Shown here in pieces: positions 37,028 through 48,284 of a stretch of DNA of 64,000 nucleotides. The notes beneath the pieces were generated by a model. The model did not search any database, was not told the DNA's origin, and worked only from the letters and a program-made list of their open reading frames with translations. Positions within the stretch are counted from its first letter, which is position 1. Every line of letters begins with the position of its first letter. This DNA comes from Whalleya microplaca (taxonomy: Eukaryota > Ascomycota > Sordariomycetes > Xylariales > Xylariaceae): positions 62,001 to 126,000 of the forward strand of contig MU385728.1 of assembly GCA_022497155.1 (NCBI GenBank), read 5' to 3'. The position numbers and the translations under genes are program-made.

Positions 37028-38391
37028 GCTTTGAAATCGAAGCCACAAAAAACTTCAGAGACAGCCTTGGATTCGCGAGTCGCCAAGATGACGGGGTTCC
37101 TTCATTCACTTGTATGATTCATGCAAGGGACTAATGGACATCACGTCGTTACCGATCATTCAGGACTCTTCATTTCTTTTGTTTCGCTTCTCAGATAATG
37201 GGACCGGTCAGTGCGTGGACCGGTTCGAAACCTGAGTCTCGTGGGGAGGAGGAGGAGCTGAGAGACTGGGTTGACTACGATTGGAGCTAGCACGTCGAGG
37301 TGGCCGTGGCAAGCGTGGGTTTGGTGTTTGAGCTCTGAAGTATGTAGGAGTACTTGTTGCACTTACTCGTTTATAAATGCAAGATGCCTGTATGGTTGAT
37401 CTCTGATAATAGCATGAACTGTGGCGTTCTCTACCTAATCTTTGTGAATCTGATCATCGTGAAGTCTCGTTCTCTATGTGCTGCATGTCGAGCACTGAAT
37501 ACTGCTCGTAATTATTCCGTCTCCCAGTATCATCTACTTGGACCTTGGGCTCTTTAGACTTTCGAAAGTCCATTCTAGAGCATGAGGAATCTAGTGGGGT
37601 CGAATTTACTTCAACAAAATGATGCAGATCTTTTTTTATGTAAGAATTTACGCAGGTGATAGGGGGTGATGAACCTAACTAGTCGAAATGAGTTTCTTTT
37701 TTATGGAGTTTGTAGTCGCAAGATCACATGACTTAAGAGAGGTCCGGTACTACCACTTCAACGACTCCTACCGTGAAAGTAGGTTGAATTCAGTAAATAC
37801 GTCCGACGGGATGATCTGAGCTGTCATTCTAAGCCTAATATCTCTAGTCTAGCAATGACTACGTGTACTGAGCTATTTCTCTAGAGTAGATCTAGTTTCC
37901 TTTCAACATGATGTCACCGTAAATGTCTGACAAATTGCAACCTGATAGAAGCACTAAGTTCGCAGGCTATGTCGCTCATTTACATCTCGATGAAGAGTCA
38001 AAACTCAACTAGATTGAGAACTAAAGTCAATAGTGCATCACTCAATAGCACGACATTAAACAGGATGCCGATAACGCCGGACACAGTGAAGTTCTTCTGT
38101 CATATACTCTAACTATACCTACTAACTACCATCGATCCTGTTAAAAGGTCGTTCAATCATTGACAGTCTGGCAGTAACGTATACAAACATGATATAGTAT
38201 TAATAGCCTCTCTCACAATTATATACAAATAGCAACTAAGTCTATATAAAATCAATGGGTAAAAGCTTAGTTGTCAAACTACTCTATAAAAAGAGGACCG
38301 TGCCAGTCTTAAACCGGCGACTTACGATGTCTAGGCCGATCATATCGGGACGACCACCACGTCCATCTCGATCCTCGTATGTAGAGATTGA
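37028..38391. other. AT-leaning spacer downstream of the secreted repeat gene
   Basis: After about 400 bases of probable 3' flank the sequence becomes AT-rich, with TA-rich words and no coding frame. A decayed tRNA-like segment lies at about 38294-38373 (see findings), followed on the minus strand by a T5 run at 38286-38290. Confidence 0.45.
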
Positions 38392-38493
38392 TGACCACCC
38401 TGGGGCTCGAACCCAGAATCTCCTGATTACTTCTCGGATCCGTTTAAGCGGATTCGGTCGTAGTCAGACGCCTTACCATTGGGCCAAGCGGCC
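38392..38493 (-). tRNA. tRNA-Arg (anticodon ACG) with intron
   Basis: Read on the minus strand. The acceptor GGCCGCT pairs with GGTGGTC, with three G-U wobbles. A D arm contains GGCCCAATGG. The anticodon stem TCTGA/TCAGG carries loop CTACGAA. The T arm is CTGGG-TTCGAGC-CCCAG. The anticodon ACG is at 38461-38459. A 30-nt intron (38457-38428) sits after base 37, the canonical place, and can form its own ATCCG/CGGAT stem. The mature length is about 72 nt plus CCA. Internal A- and B-box sequences are intact. It lies in AT-leaning, gene-poor DNA with no T-run directly after it; the first T5 is about 100 bases downstream. Confidence 0.9.
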
Positions 38494-39814
38494 GGTGAAT
38501 GCTCTATGTGGGTCATGTGACCAGTGTTAGAACCGGCTCGTCGACGGGCTTGATATGTCTGCTATTCCCACATACAGAGAAGGTGGGTTACTAAGCGCTT
38601 AACTAAAGTCTAGTGCTTCAAAGCCATCGAGTAGTTCTTGTTCCAAACCCAGCTACACTTAAGAGATCTCCGCCTATCAAGATATACTCGTCACGGTCAA
38701 GATGTTTATACATGTATTAGTATGTTAAGGGGCAGTTCCTATGTGCAAGTATCAGCGATTACAAGTAGTACTTATATGATGGATATTTGTATATAGTGAT
38801 GGCTTCTTTAGGGCGTCATTGGTTTAGGTAAAGGGCTATTATAGTATGGAATTAGAGTTAGATGAGAAGACAGACCTTAGTTACTAGACCTACCTTTCTC
38901 TCATGTCATATAGTACTCGTGCCAAGGCATATACCTCGACATATCATGATATGTGTAGAAAAAGGATGAATACCATACTTTGAAGTCGCCTTATTGAACT
39001 ATAGTTAGTTAGACTGAACACACATATATGTAGCTAAAAATCTGCTAAGTAGCTTGAAGATTATTACTTGCGTAGACCAATGATTCTTTTTGGATACTGT
39101 TACAAGACTTAAGAGTTGGGTCAAGAGCCCTATTGCTCGTAATATGGAGTTCTTAATGCGCTCTGATGTACTAAACTATGACTGCGAGATTCTCGATAGA
39201 GAGACCAAAACGTAGGAATGTGCATATCAAAGTTGCCGACTGGTATATAAGCTTCTTATACTCTAGTGAAGGTTTGAGGATCTGAAAACGGCGTACTCCA
39301 TGTTAAATACTAAATATGTACCTAGGTACATACGCTGTGTGTGTGTGTGTGTTCAGATGGCAGCCAGCCGGCGTGAAGCCCCTCCCGCATCACAATGTCG
39401 ATTTGAATATGAGGCCTGCCAGGTGCAAGCATATGTTACATAATCAGTGCTTTACTAGAAATAGCGCTGGCCGGTAACCGCACTACTGAAACCTACAAGT
39501 ACAATATCATAAGAATATGGGATGAATTGTATCGATAATAGATAAGTCTTATCTAGATGCCGGGTGACTGCCGTGACTTCCCTTTGTTTGTTCACCACGT
39601 GGCTGGCATATGCCAAAACATTTCTACAGGTTCTTGCCGTTTGTGGGAGTGGTTCATACCCAAACACTCAAATCGAGTTCACTCTTCCACTGCCTACACT
39701 GCACTAGACTGTAGTTGTGTGCTTGACTACATTCAATCCTGCCCCAGACAATATTGAGTCGCTTGGCTAAGGTTCTTAGCTCTCTGTCGTCGGTCTGCCA
39801 TAACTACCGCCAGA
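38494..39814. other. AT-leaning spacer upstream of the RNase H gene
   Basis: Degraded-looking AT-rich sequence to about 39.3 kb, a GT dinucleotide run at about 39335-39351, then mixed composition with the likely promoter of the gene at 39815. No supported gene. Confidence 0.45.
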
Positions 39815-40839
39815 ATGTCTCTCGGATGGTACCTTGCCCAGGGCTTGTACCCGCTTGGCCCATCCAGCAGCGATGAGGAAGAAGGTCCCTGCGAGTTGCC
39901 CGACGGCAAACTCGTCTGCGGTCCGCACGGCCTTGTCATCTGTGGAAAATGTTGCACGGATTACAGTTTCATGGATGAGGATGAGGATGAGGATGATGAC
40001 GACTTCATCAACGAATCCGTGACTGGTAGCGGCTCCATCAAGGTGATGAATGCAGCCGACTATGTACCACCCTCTCCGGATTTAATGTATGGCGACGAAA
40101 AGAGAAGAGGCACTGGCAAAGTCTTCCCTACCAAGTTCACTCCTCCGAACCGTTCAATCCTTCCAACAGAGCTATTTCGCGGCCAGAGAACTTATGCCAA
40201 ACTGACCAGGTAAGAACACCCCGGAGAAAAAACTGGCTTGTTTAGAACAACCTGCCCCCTAGATCAGAATCGTTAACATGCATTGTTAGATACATCCACC
40301 GTGATGACCCCCGGGCGATTCTCATCTTCACTGATGGCGCATGCTTGAACAATGGCCAGCCAAATCCCAAAGCCGGCTGGGCGTTCGTCGATGGACCCGG
40401 ACTCAAGGGCAAGCCGAGTACTGCATCTTTTCGACTCGAGAGCAAGGGGCCTTTTGGCGACGAGGGCATTCAGAGCAGCAATAGAGCCGAGCTCCGTGCT
40501 GTTATTGCGGCTCTGCGCTTCCGACACTGGCCTGGCGAAGGTTTCACCAGCATAACCTTTGCCACCGACTCGGAGTATGTAGTTGAGGGATCTACAAAGT
40601 GGGCGAAGACATGGGTTAAGAACGGTTGGAAGACGAGCGCACAAGCGGACGTCAAAAACAAAGACCTGTGGGAAATGCTTCTGGGCGAAGCTGAGAGATG
40701 GAACGATAAAGGACTCTCTATTCGGTTCTGGAGAATCCCAAGAGGTTGGAATGAGACTGCGGATGCAGCTGCCAAGAAGGCCGCTTCAGAGGATGAAGTG
40801 GACGATGAGTGGATCGATATGATGGGTATGTGTGTTTAG
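39815..40839 (+). CDS. RNase H type I with Cys-rich N-terminal extension
   Basis: Exons 39815-40209 and 40290-40839 (80-nt intron, GT-AG) give 314 aa. The C-terminal half is an RNase H fold. Its carboxylates are Asp147 in FTDGAC, Glu199 in NRAELRA, Asp225 in ATDSEYV and Asp290 in WNETADAAA. The enzyme cuts the RNA strand of RNA-DNA hybrids. The loop before Asp290 reads IPRGWNETAD and lacks the His used by bacterial RNase HI, as in plant and retroelement-like members. The N-terminus has a Cys/His cluster (C-x8-C-x2-H-x4-C-x2-CC-x2-Y), which may bind zinc, followed by a long Asp/Glu run. There is no RNH1-type hybrid-binding domain. It lies away from any transposon reading frame, so I call it a host gene. 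Confidence 0.88.
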
Positions 40840-41581
40840 CATACGTTGTTCTCAAGTGGAACAGATACATATGATGTGATGAAGCTAGCCTAGATCAACT
40901 GAGCCGCAAGATATGGACATGGTGCCATCCAGAAACTACCTTTTCTGATTCTTAGCTTTACAACGTGCAGTTTGTTTGTACTTGTGAATAATATTGGCCC
41001 GACATACTGTTAATCTGGTTGGTGATACAATATCTTTTCATTGTCTCACACAATTCTAATTATCTTAACATGCTTCATCACACCATCTCAATGATATATC
41101 ATTTATGATGAAGATAACTACCAGTTGAAGCATCTAAGTAACTAATAGAGACCGGTGTCAGTGAAGTTGTCAAGCCCTTGTGAGGACATAAACTACCTAT
41201 CATAGTAGTTCTGGCCGAGGATTTGATCGAAAACTTCTAACGTAGGAGTGATTACAACTGGAAGGGACAGACGAAGAAGCCTCAACCTCGTCAGCGTTAC
41301 CGCGTCTCTACCCCCTTGGTTTGCTCCTTTGAAACCCACAACTACCAATTTACTTCGGACATTTACTTATCCCCTTGACCATGCCACCGGCGTTGATATT
41401 TTAAGTATTATTCCCTAGACTACGGTTGCACGAGCTTATAGTACTCAACCGGCAACGCGTTATATTAGAGAGGTCCTGGGACCTAACTAGCACATTCGCT
41501 GTCTCCCAACGCAAAATTTGCATCCTGTCTTTCCAATCCAATATCATACTAGCAGCAGCCATAACCCAAACCTGATGTAGC

Positions 41582-41932
41582 TTATTGAAACAAACCCCAA
41601 CACCTTACTGAAAGATCACCATAACGTTCAAACCTTACCTTTCCGAGTCTCAAGCAATTGAGCCGCAATCTATTTAAGGAGTAAGGGAAAGGGAGGGTCA
41701 GATGGCATCCATAATTCTTCATAGAGATTGCGACGGTGTTGGAATCCTTGATATGCGTCGTTCGGATGGAATTAGTGGAAGGCATGTTGGCCTGAATATC
41801 CCTACATAAAACCCAATGTTGATAGGTACTTTGCCACTCGTTAGCCAAATCCACGGGAACACCATCCTTATTTTCTGGTGTGCTATGCTGCGCCGTACTG
41901 AGTGCCAGTGAAGAAACTAAGGTAGATACCAT
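41582..41932 (-). CDS. Doubtful small ORF, possible secreted Cys-containing protein
   Basis: A 116-aa frame beginning MVSTLVSSLALSTAQ, which resembles a weak signal sequence. Four Cys follow. It has no family signature. The codon pattern is not clearly coding and the C-terminal half looks random, so it may be a chance frame. It is listed because small secreted proteins are easy to miss. A transcript would decide. Confidence 0.2.
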   Translation of the reverse strand: MVSTLVSSLALSTAQHSTPENKDGVPVDLANEWQSTYQHWVLCRDIQANMPSTNSIRTTHIKDSNTVAISMKNYGCHLTLPFPYSLNRLRLNCLRLGKVRFERYGDLSVRCWGLFQ

Positions 41933-42032
41933 TCCACATTCTAGTGACCAAAATGAAGTATAATTACAATCCTATTTAGTCTAGAATATATCCAAGTTGG
42001 CATGAAAGGGAGCTGAGACTATCTCCTGCAAT

Positions 42033-42410
42033 CTATAGAACCTTGTCATTCGAGAGGTATGTACAAGATGTTGCCAAACATTTTAGACATAGGGGAATAA
42101 TAGGGGAATAATCACTAAAGCGGTGACTATGAGACTGGGAAGAAATGATGATATTGTTGTAGTGAAATCTATTAGCAAGATATGACAATAGGCATACTCT
42201 CGTTGAAAAAAGTTGAGTGATAGTACAATCTCGAGTATGCGGTAAAGGATCAGGCACCGGTTCCCAGTCAACGAAGCACATTGAAACCACCCGCTCAAGG
42301 GATCCTGCCGACGCCACATGAGGCAAGTCCGAAAAAGACTGCCCCGCAACATCGGCTTTTAAAAAAGTATAATTGTATACGAATACGATAACGACGGCTT
42401 GAAATACCAT
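42033..42410 (-). CDS. Doubtful small ORF with hydrophobic N-terminus
   Basis: A 125-aa frame starting MVFQAVVIVFVYNYTFLKADVAGQ, a plausible signal peptide, then a polar stretch with Cys in VSMCFVDWEP and TRDCTI. The second half is low in coding character and may be intron or non-coding. It could form one spliced gene with the frame at 41932-41582, but I could not prove a junction. Confidence 0.2.
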   Translation of the reverse strand: MVFQAVVIVFVYNYTFLKADVAGQSFSDLPHVASAGSLERVVSMCFVDWEPVPDPLPHTRDCTITQLFSTRVCLLSYLANRFHYNNIIISSQSHSHRFSDYSPIIPLCLKCLATSCTYLSNDKVL

Positions 42411-42691
42411 GCCTACATTTGTGTTACAGAAACCAGAGAGCGCACTCCCAACATCCCCGGACGGGGCGCTTGATTGGAACCCTCCGGCTCCTTGCTTGTG
42501 TCACGAATCCGAGTGCAATTCGTACTCGGTTCGTGCTACCAGCTAGATGCGCCCTTGCCTCCTGTGCCGCAGCTTAAATACCGGAGCATTTCCCGGAGCG
42601 GTCAGATTGCATTCTTCAAGATGGTCTTTGAGAGTACCATACAGCTTGAAGACCGATACCTGAGATATCAGGCGGAGACAGAACCGTAGGT

Positions 42692-43604
42692 ATGGCAGAC
42701 ACGCTGCAAGGGACCACCGTCCTCGTGACCGGCGGCGCCGGGGGCCTAGGCAAGGCGATAGCGACGGGGTATCTGGACGCGGGCGCCAACGTGGCGATCT
42801 GCGATATCCACGAGGAGCGGCTGGCGCAGACGCGGAGCGAGTTCGAGGAGACGGGGCGGTTCCTCGCCGTTTACACGGATATCACGGACGAGGCGGCGGT
42901 GGAGAAGCTCGTCGACGCCGTCGTGGGCCGGTTCGGACGCCTGGATATCCTCGTCAACAACGCCGGCATGGCGGATACCTTCGACCCCGTGGGCTCGACC
43001 AGCAAGGCGCAATGGGACCGCGTTATCGGCCTGAACCTGACGGGGTCTTTCTTGGCTACGAAAGCTGCGGTGAACGCGATGGAAAACCAGGCGCCGTCTG
43101 GGGGCACCATCATCCAGATTGGGTCTACGTCGAGCTCACGGGGCACCGCTGCGGGGTTGGCTTATACGGTCAGTTCGGATTTCATGGTTTTCCCCAGACC
43201 TCTTCGTACGGCCTTGGGCCACAAGCAGGACCATAAGCCTCTGCGTGAGGATCGCCTGTGGTCTCTATTGACTTGCCAACTAATTGTGAGCGCCACAGGT
43301 CAGCAAACACGGCGTAGCGGGCTTGGTGAAGAATACAGCAGGCTTCTATGGATTGAAAGGCATCTACGCAATCGGACTCATGCTCGGCGCCATGACCGAT
43401 ACGAACATCGCCGAAGGAAGTCAAGCGTTGGGAGGTTTCAACCAGGCCACTATGGCAGAGTCGATCACAGCTACGTTCAAGCTCGAGGCGGCAATCCAAC
43501 TCAAGGACGTGGCCAAGTACTGCGTGTTCCTGGCTGATCGGAGTATCGCGGCGACGGCGAATGGGTCATGTATTACGTTCAATAAGAACTGGCCGGCTGC
43601 GTGA
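42692..43604 (+). CDS. Short-chain dehydrogenase/reductase (classical SDR)
   Basis: Exons 42692-43168 and 43299-43604 (130-nt phase-0 intron) give 260 aa, typical for classical SDRs. The cofactor motif TGGAGGLG spans 13-20, an Asp at the end of strand 2 (CDIH) suggests NAD preference, and NNAG is at 89-92. The catalytic set is Ser145 and Tyr158-Thr-Val-Ser-Lys162. The YxxxK motif is interrupted by the intron after Thr159 and restored by splicing. The C-terminal half is DVAKYCVFLADRSIAATANGSCI, the usual end of the fold. The substrate cannot be read from sequence; fungal relatives act on sugars, alcohols or secondary metabolites. The next gene lies 3.7 kb away, so this is not obviously part of a cluster. 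Confidence 0.92.
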
Positions 43605-46600
43605 TTTGTCGCTCAAGTATATAGATGGCAAGGAGCGTTGAAATTATAAGGCGTGGCCGTTACGGTGATCATACCTTGGGATTCCGTAAAGTGAAATAGG
43701 GGGTGCAAGTCACTGGGCTGGTATGTTCGCCCTGAAAATTGCCTCCTTTGTTTGATCCATAAGCGTGTCGTCGTTCATACATCAGATATCCCCTTGATCT
43801 TGAGAGGCTGCTTAGTTCCAATTATAGAAATGGATGTAGAGTTACTGTCGTCAAGGCTGAAAATATGACAAGTATTTCATTGCTCAAAAAAGAAGTCACA
43901 TAGCTTAGCCAAGTCTTCTTCCCTGCCTTGCATAGAGATTATAAAGAGAGCATTGAATCTCCCATGAACAACCTGGCCTTGGCCCAGATGAGTTTCGCTA
44001 GTTCTAGAAATATCTCACTCTACTACAAATCAACAGCGGCCGACTGGCTGGAATACAGAGCTTGCTGGCAACGGGAAAGGTTGCGGTGCGATGTGACTAT
44101 CGGCAAGCGTGAGACCTAGAAAGCATGAAACGAGTCTAACTTTGGTCTAAAGCGGCCATCGAATTTGGGGGGAGTTCGAGTTCGACGGAGCATAACTGAG
44201 GCTTGCGAATAGGATATTGACCTGGGAAAGTTCATGGTAGTAGTAAACACTGTCCTAGGGGCCCCTTGGTACTTGGCAAGCAGATGAAGGTTGATGAACT
44301 TCCCGATCATGTCCCTATGTAACTCTTCAGGCTTACCTGCCGTAGTCGCCGCTTACACTGCATGAGAAAACGAACAGCGCGGGATTATGTGAGAACGATA
44401 TTGTGACGTTGCGGCACTCAACTTTTGGTTTTCGGCGTTCGATTTTATCTTCATGATTCACTTAGTTATACATCAAAGTTAGTTGTAGATGGTGAAGCAC
44501 ATAATATTCCCCAGATCTAGTACCTCCTGACGGCGGGTCCACGAGGTGTAATCCAAGAAACACCCAAAACAATGCCCTGCCGGCCAGACTGGTACCGAGT
44601 AGAAGGTATGAAGGTCAACGAAAAACTGGCTGATCGCCAAGATACACCTCGTTAATCCCAGAGGCCGTCATAAGCGAAAACACCACCATATAGCATAAGA
44701 TCAGCCTCTCGCTTCTTTAAAATAGATATTTTGCCGCAGCTACCAAATAGTATTTCTGAGGACGACTGCTTGCAGATGTTGTCTCTCTAATCATTGATAG
44801 GCACCGAGCCTAACTAGAGAATACTGAACACTGCTCGTCGTAAGGCGAGTTGAGAATGGTTGCAAGGCCCCTTCATGCCAAGTGAACTCAGACACCTTGG
44901 CTGGCGGCGGCAAAGCTGGCCCTTCAACTGTAGCACAATATTAAGGCCTCCTTTCGCTTACTGCGAAAGGCTGCTAAAACTCCTTCGCCGAGATTTTATT
45001 GAAAATTCACTCCCGATTTGTATCTGTTCCGTAACATAAGTATTGTAAAACACGTAATTCAGTAAGCCTTTTGCTAGAATCTCTAGCAAATGGATGTAAA
45101 ACCTCGTTTGATAAATATTAGGCACCAAGACATTTCACATCAATACCCGGGAGATGCGTAAAGGCCAAGCAGAAAAAAAGTATAAGTCCTCACAAAGCGA
45201 AGCAAAGACAACCAGCCGCTCTGTGCTCTGTAGTACAGAAACCAAGACGCCAGGGCATATCAAGCTCGTTAAGCAAATGCTAGCACGATCGCTAACACTT
45301 GCTAGCAGTCTTGGACCATTGCTTGTTGAAGCGCCGAGCCAGCAACGTGCTGACGGGGGCCCGATTTTCCGCGATTACATAGATTGGACGAACGTGCTCA
45401 CTGCTAGCTCAAGCCTCGTGAAATCCAGCGTTTTTGCACGATGATTTCCTGATTAGGTAGCATCCAGATCGTTTGATGTCCGTCAGGGCTTCAAACCACA
45501 CTTGAGACTTGAAGGTGCATGCGCACCTGCGCCAACGCGGAACGGTCCAGGCCCAAGTTGCTTGGCCGCGCTGTCATTGGGCGAAACATCTAGGTGGCGC
45601 TTGTGTTTTTCCCACGTTCTCCTCTGATGGACGTCGAGAGTGCGCAATTGAGGATCTCCACGATCTCGGTTTCAAGTTCAGAAGAAAAGGGACCCTGAAC
45701 CCCAGAGTGATGGTACCTCATGGCGCGCATGCAATGCTGGTGCTATGTCGAACTCGCTTGAACTTGCGACCATAGCGGCGCGGGATTTTTTCGTTGTTCA
45801 TCTCATAAGGTGACGTATTGAGCAAGCATTAGACGGCACGGCTGCTGGGCTAAGAAGACCAAGAACTGGAGTGGGCTGATTTCCTCGCTGGAAGGAGCAT
45901 GGTGAAGCAGCGTTTTGTAGAACAGGAGCAAATCCGACCCCTTGATCTTAGAAGAACTGACAGGAATAGAAAATCGCAGAAACGAAACTTATATCTTCAA
46001 GAATTTGAATAATACAGAAACAGTCACCGACCGGCGATGGCGATGAATAGGCGCCAGAATCATGAGAAACTGTGAGGTTCGAGGGGAAAGATTTGCCTGC
46101 TGGCCTGAGCTTTGCGAGATGGACCCTTCACATGATCCAGGGCAGTGGTCTAGGAAATGATCATCTTCCTTTACCCACTGATGACCGTTAATGATTTGGG
46201 GCCCCAGACTGCCCCGTTGGACCCTTGGAAAGTTAGCATCCTTCGGGAGTTCCTGACCTAGGCTGGCTTGGGAAAACTTGCCGTCACTAGTTTCTTAGCC
46301 ATTTTACAGTTTACGCGAGTTCTTAATAACAACACCCAAGATACGCAAGCTGCAGACTATTCACTTGAAAGGGCGGCTGAAGGGAATGATGAGAAAAGAA
46401 CGCCTCGTTGATGTGTCGTGCTGGCGTGATTACACGTATGTGATGTGAGCAGTGCAGCTGAAAACCACCTCGATAAGCAGTGACCGCTCAGCGCTCAGGA
46501 AACCGACTTTAGGAGCACTAATAAGCCACGAGGAGTGGCGCCGAAGACATGTACCAGGGGTTAACTCGATGGATTTCGGAGAGCAGCCTTGCAGGAGTCG

Positions 46601-47334
46601 AAATTGTGACCGAAACTTCAGCCAAGAGAGGTGTAAACACGGGCACCAACCATCATTTCGGCTTTACCTTCCAAGAAATCGGGATGTCTGGATGCCTTAC
46701 AAGCTTATGACTTGGCAACTCCTTTGTGTAAGAAATTCGACTATCCGAGTCTACGCAACCACCTTGGTTACTTGGCCACTTAATGGCTTGCACTGAACGA
46801 CCGCTATCTATTCTATTCTACTCGTAGTCGTGGCTTACTACGTATGTACTGTAGTACTGCTCACTAGGATCGGACACCAATCTCTCTCGACCCCAAAGCT
46901 AATATCGTGCCCACTCTATACTGCACGGAGTAAGTTGGTAGTTTCGGCGGCCGTATCCATTTGTGTGCGGGCGTTCATTCGTAATATAACAAGCAGAACT
47001 CGCCCCTCGAGGCTAGGTTTTGGCCAAGAACGGCTGTGCTAGTACCAATCTGCATTGCAACTCCAGGCAGACTTGATATATAATACCGATGATCTCGTCA
47101 TTGCCCACTCGGACAGGATAAGGACCCAATAATTCGGATTACTTGTCGGTCTTTTCGGTCTCTGGTCTCTTTTTTCTTCTATCTCTTACGGTATATCCTC
47201 GCCGAGATCCTGGGAGCCGGTCTTCTTCTTGTTTGTATTACCTTTAATAAATTGCGTTGTCTATTCATTCGCTCTTTTCAGACACGCACCATCCTGTCAA
47301 TTTTCAGTCCTGGAGTCTGACAAAAATTGTTAAA
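43605..47334. other. Gene-poor spacer (3.7 kb) with two strong hairpins
   Basis: No frame with family motifs or splice-supported coding. The frames at 45154-45444, 45509-45775 and 46452-46796 look random. Perfect inverted repeats occur at 44950-44970 (8-bp stem) and 45070-45090 (9-bp stem). The last 300 bases are the promoter of the carbonic anhydrase gene and contain a GCCAAG word (47023-47028), the PacC core. Confidence 0.45.
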
Positions 47335-48284
47335 ATGACTTTACACACCATCTCCCACTTCTTTCTCGTGGTCGCGTCTGTGACGCCGGCGTTGGCTTTC
47401 TGTGGTTCCCGTACGCATCTCGACAGGAGAGCAGAAGGCGAGGTCCCTATCTCGACGTTCGGTTACACTGGTACCACCGGTCCAGTTCTATGGACTCAGC
47501 TAGATGCAGCCAATTCGTTGTGCTCAGCAGGCACCGACCAGTCGCCGATAAACATGGTCCCTGAGGCCTTCACGGTGGTCCCTGCGACCGATGCACAACT
47601 GACGATTCCCGATGTCCCTGAAGGCGCAACCTTTGAGAACCTCGGGTCGACGGTGGAGGTAGTGATGGAAGGAGTCGGAGGACAAATGGTTCTCGAAGGC
47701 ACCAACTATACCCTGGAACAATTCCATTTCCACCACCCTAGCGAGCACATGGACAACGGCGTCAGCCTGCCGAGTGAGTAGTCCCTCTGCCCCCTGGGTC
47801 TCATGCCCAAGTGTTCCGGCTAACATGCACCACAGTGGAAATGCACATGGTGTTCCAAACAGAAGCGGCGGAGGTCGCAGTGATTGGGGTGTATGTTGAT
47901 ATCATAGAGTCGCCGACAGTGGTCTCGCTGCATATCCTTCCTCGGAGAGCCCCATCGACTCTGCTCGAGACCATCTTCTCTACCATTGGAAACATCGCAT
48001 CACCCGGCACCGAGACGAAGACACCGCCTTTAGTTATGTCCGAGTTGGTCACCTTGTTGAACGCCGGAAGCTTCCAGCAATACACGGGCTCGCTCACAAC
48101 ACCGCCGTGCTCTGAAGGCGTCAAGTGGTCGGTTGCGACAGAGAAGCTCCTACTCTCAAGAGCAACTTACCAGGCGGCTCGCGATGTCGTTGGCTTCAAC
48201 TCCCGCTACCCCCAAGGCAACCTAGGCGAGGAGAATCTGCTGAAAATTGCATCGGCTGGAGGAGCGACACCAGCACCAGCATAA
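47335..48284 (+). CDS. Secreted alpha-class carbonic anhydrase
   Basis: Exons 47335-47773 and 47836-48284 (62-nt intron) give 295 aa. I start at the ATG giving the signal peptide MTLHTISHFFLVVASVTPALA; an upstream in-frame ATG would put 26 polar residues before it. The mature enzyme shows QSPINM and the three zinc ligands His131, His133 (EQFHFHHPSEH) and His150 (LPMEMHMVF, formed across the splice). It also has SLTTPPCSEGVKW, which holds the substrate-binding Thr. It reversibly hydrates CO2 outside the cell or in the wall, which buffers pH and supplies bicarbonate. A PacC-type GCCAAG lies about 310 bases upstream. The C-terminus (ATPAPA) has no membrane anchor. A MITE sits 300 bases downstream. 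Confidence 0.93.

Larger units (their letters stand above)
40840..42691. other. Intergenic region with two doubtful small minus-strand frames
   Basis: Between RNase H and the SDR gene. It holds two small minus-strand frames, 42410-42033 and 41932-41582, listed separately. A 13-bp word (ATAGGGGAATA type) is tandemly doubled at about 42090-42112. Just upstream of the SDR gene (42583-42602) the 7-mer CCGGAGC is directly repeated, a possible Zn2Cys6 factor site. Confidence 0.4.

Noticed and set aside
35870..37048. 392-aa open frame opposite the secreted repeat gene
   Set aside because: It arises because GC-rich Pro/Ala/Gly codons leave no stops on the other strand. Its product is Arg/Gly/Ser noise, while the + frame has a signal peptide and ordered blocks.
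45154..45775. Frames of 96 and 88 aa as possible genes
   Set aside because: No signal peptide, domain or splice continuation; composition looks random.
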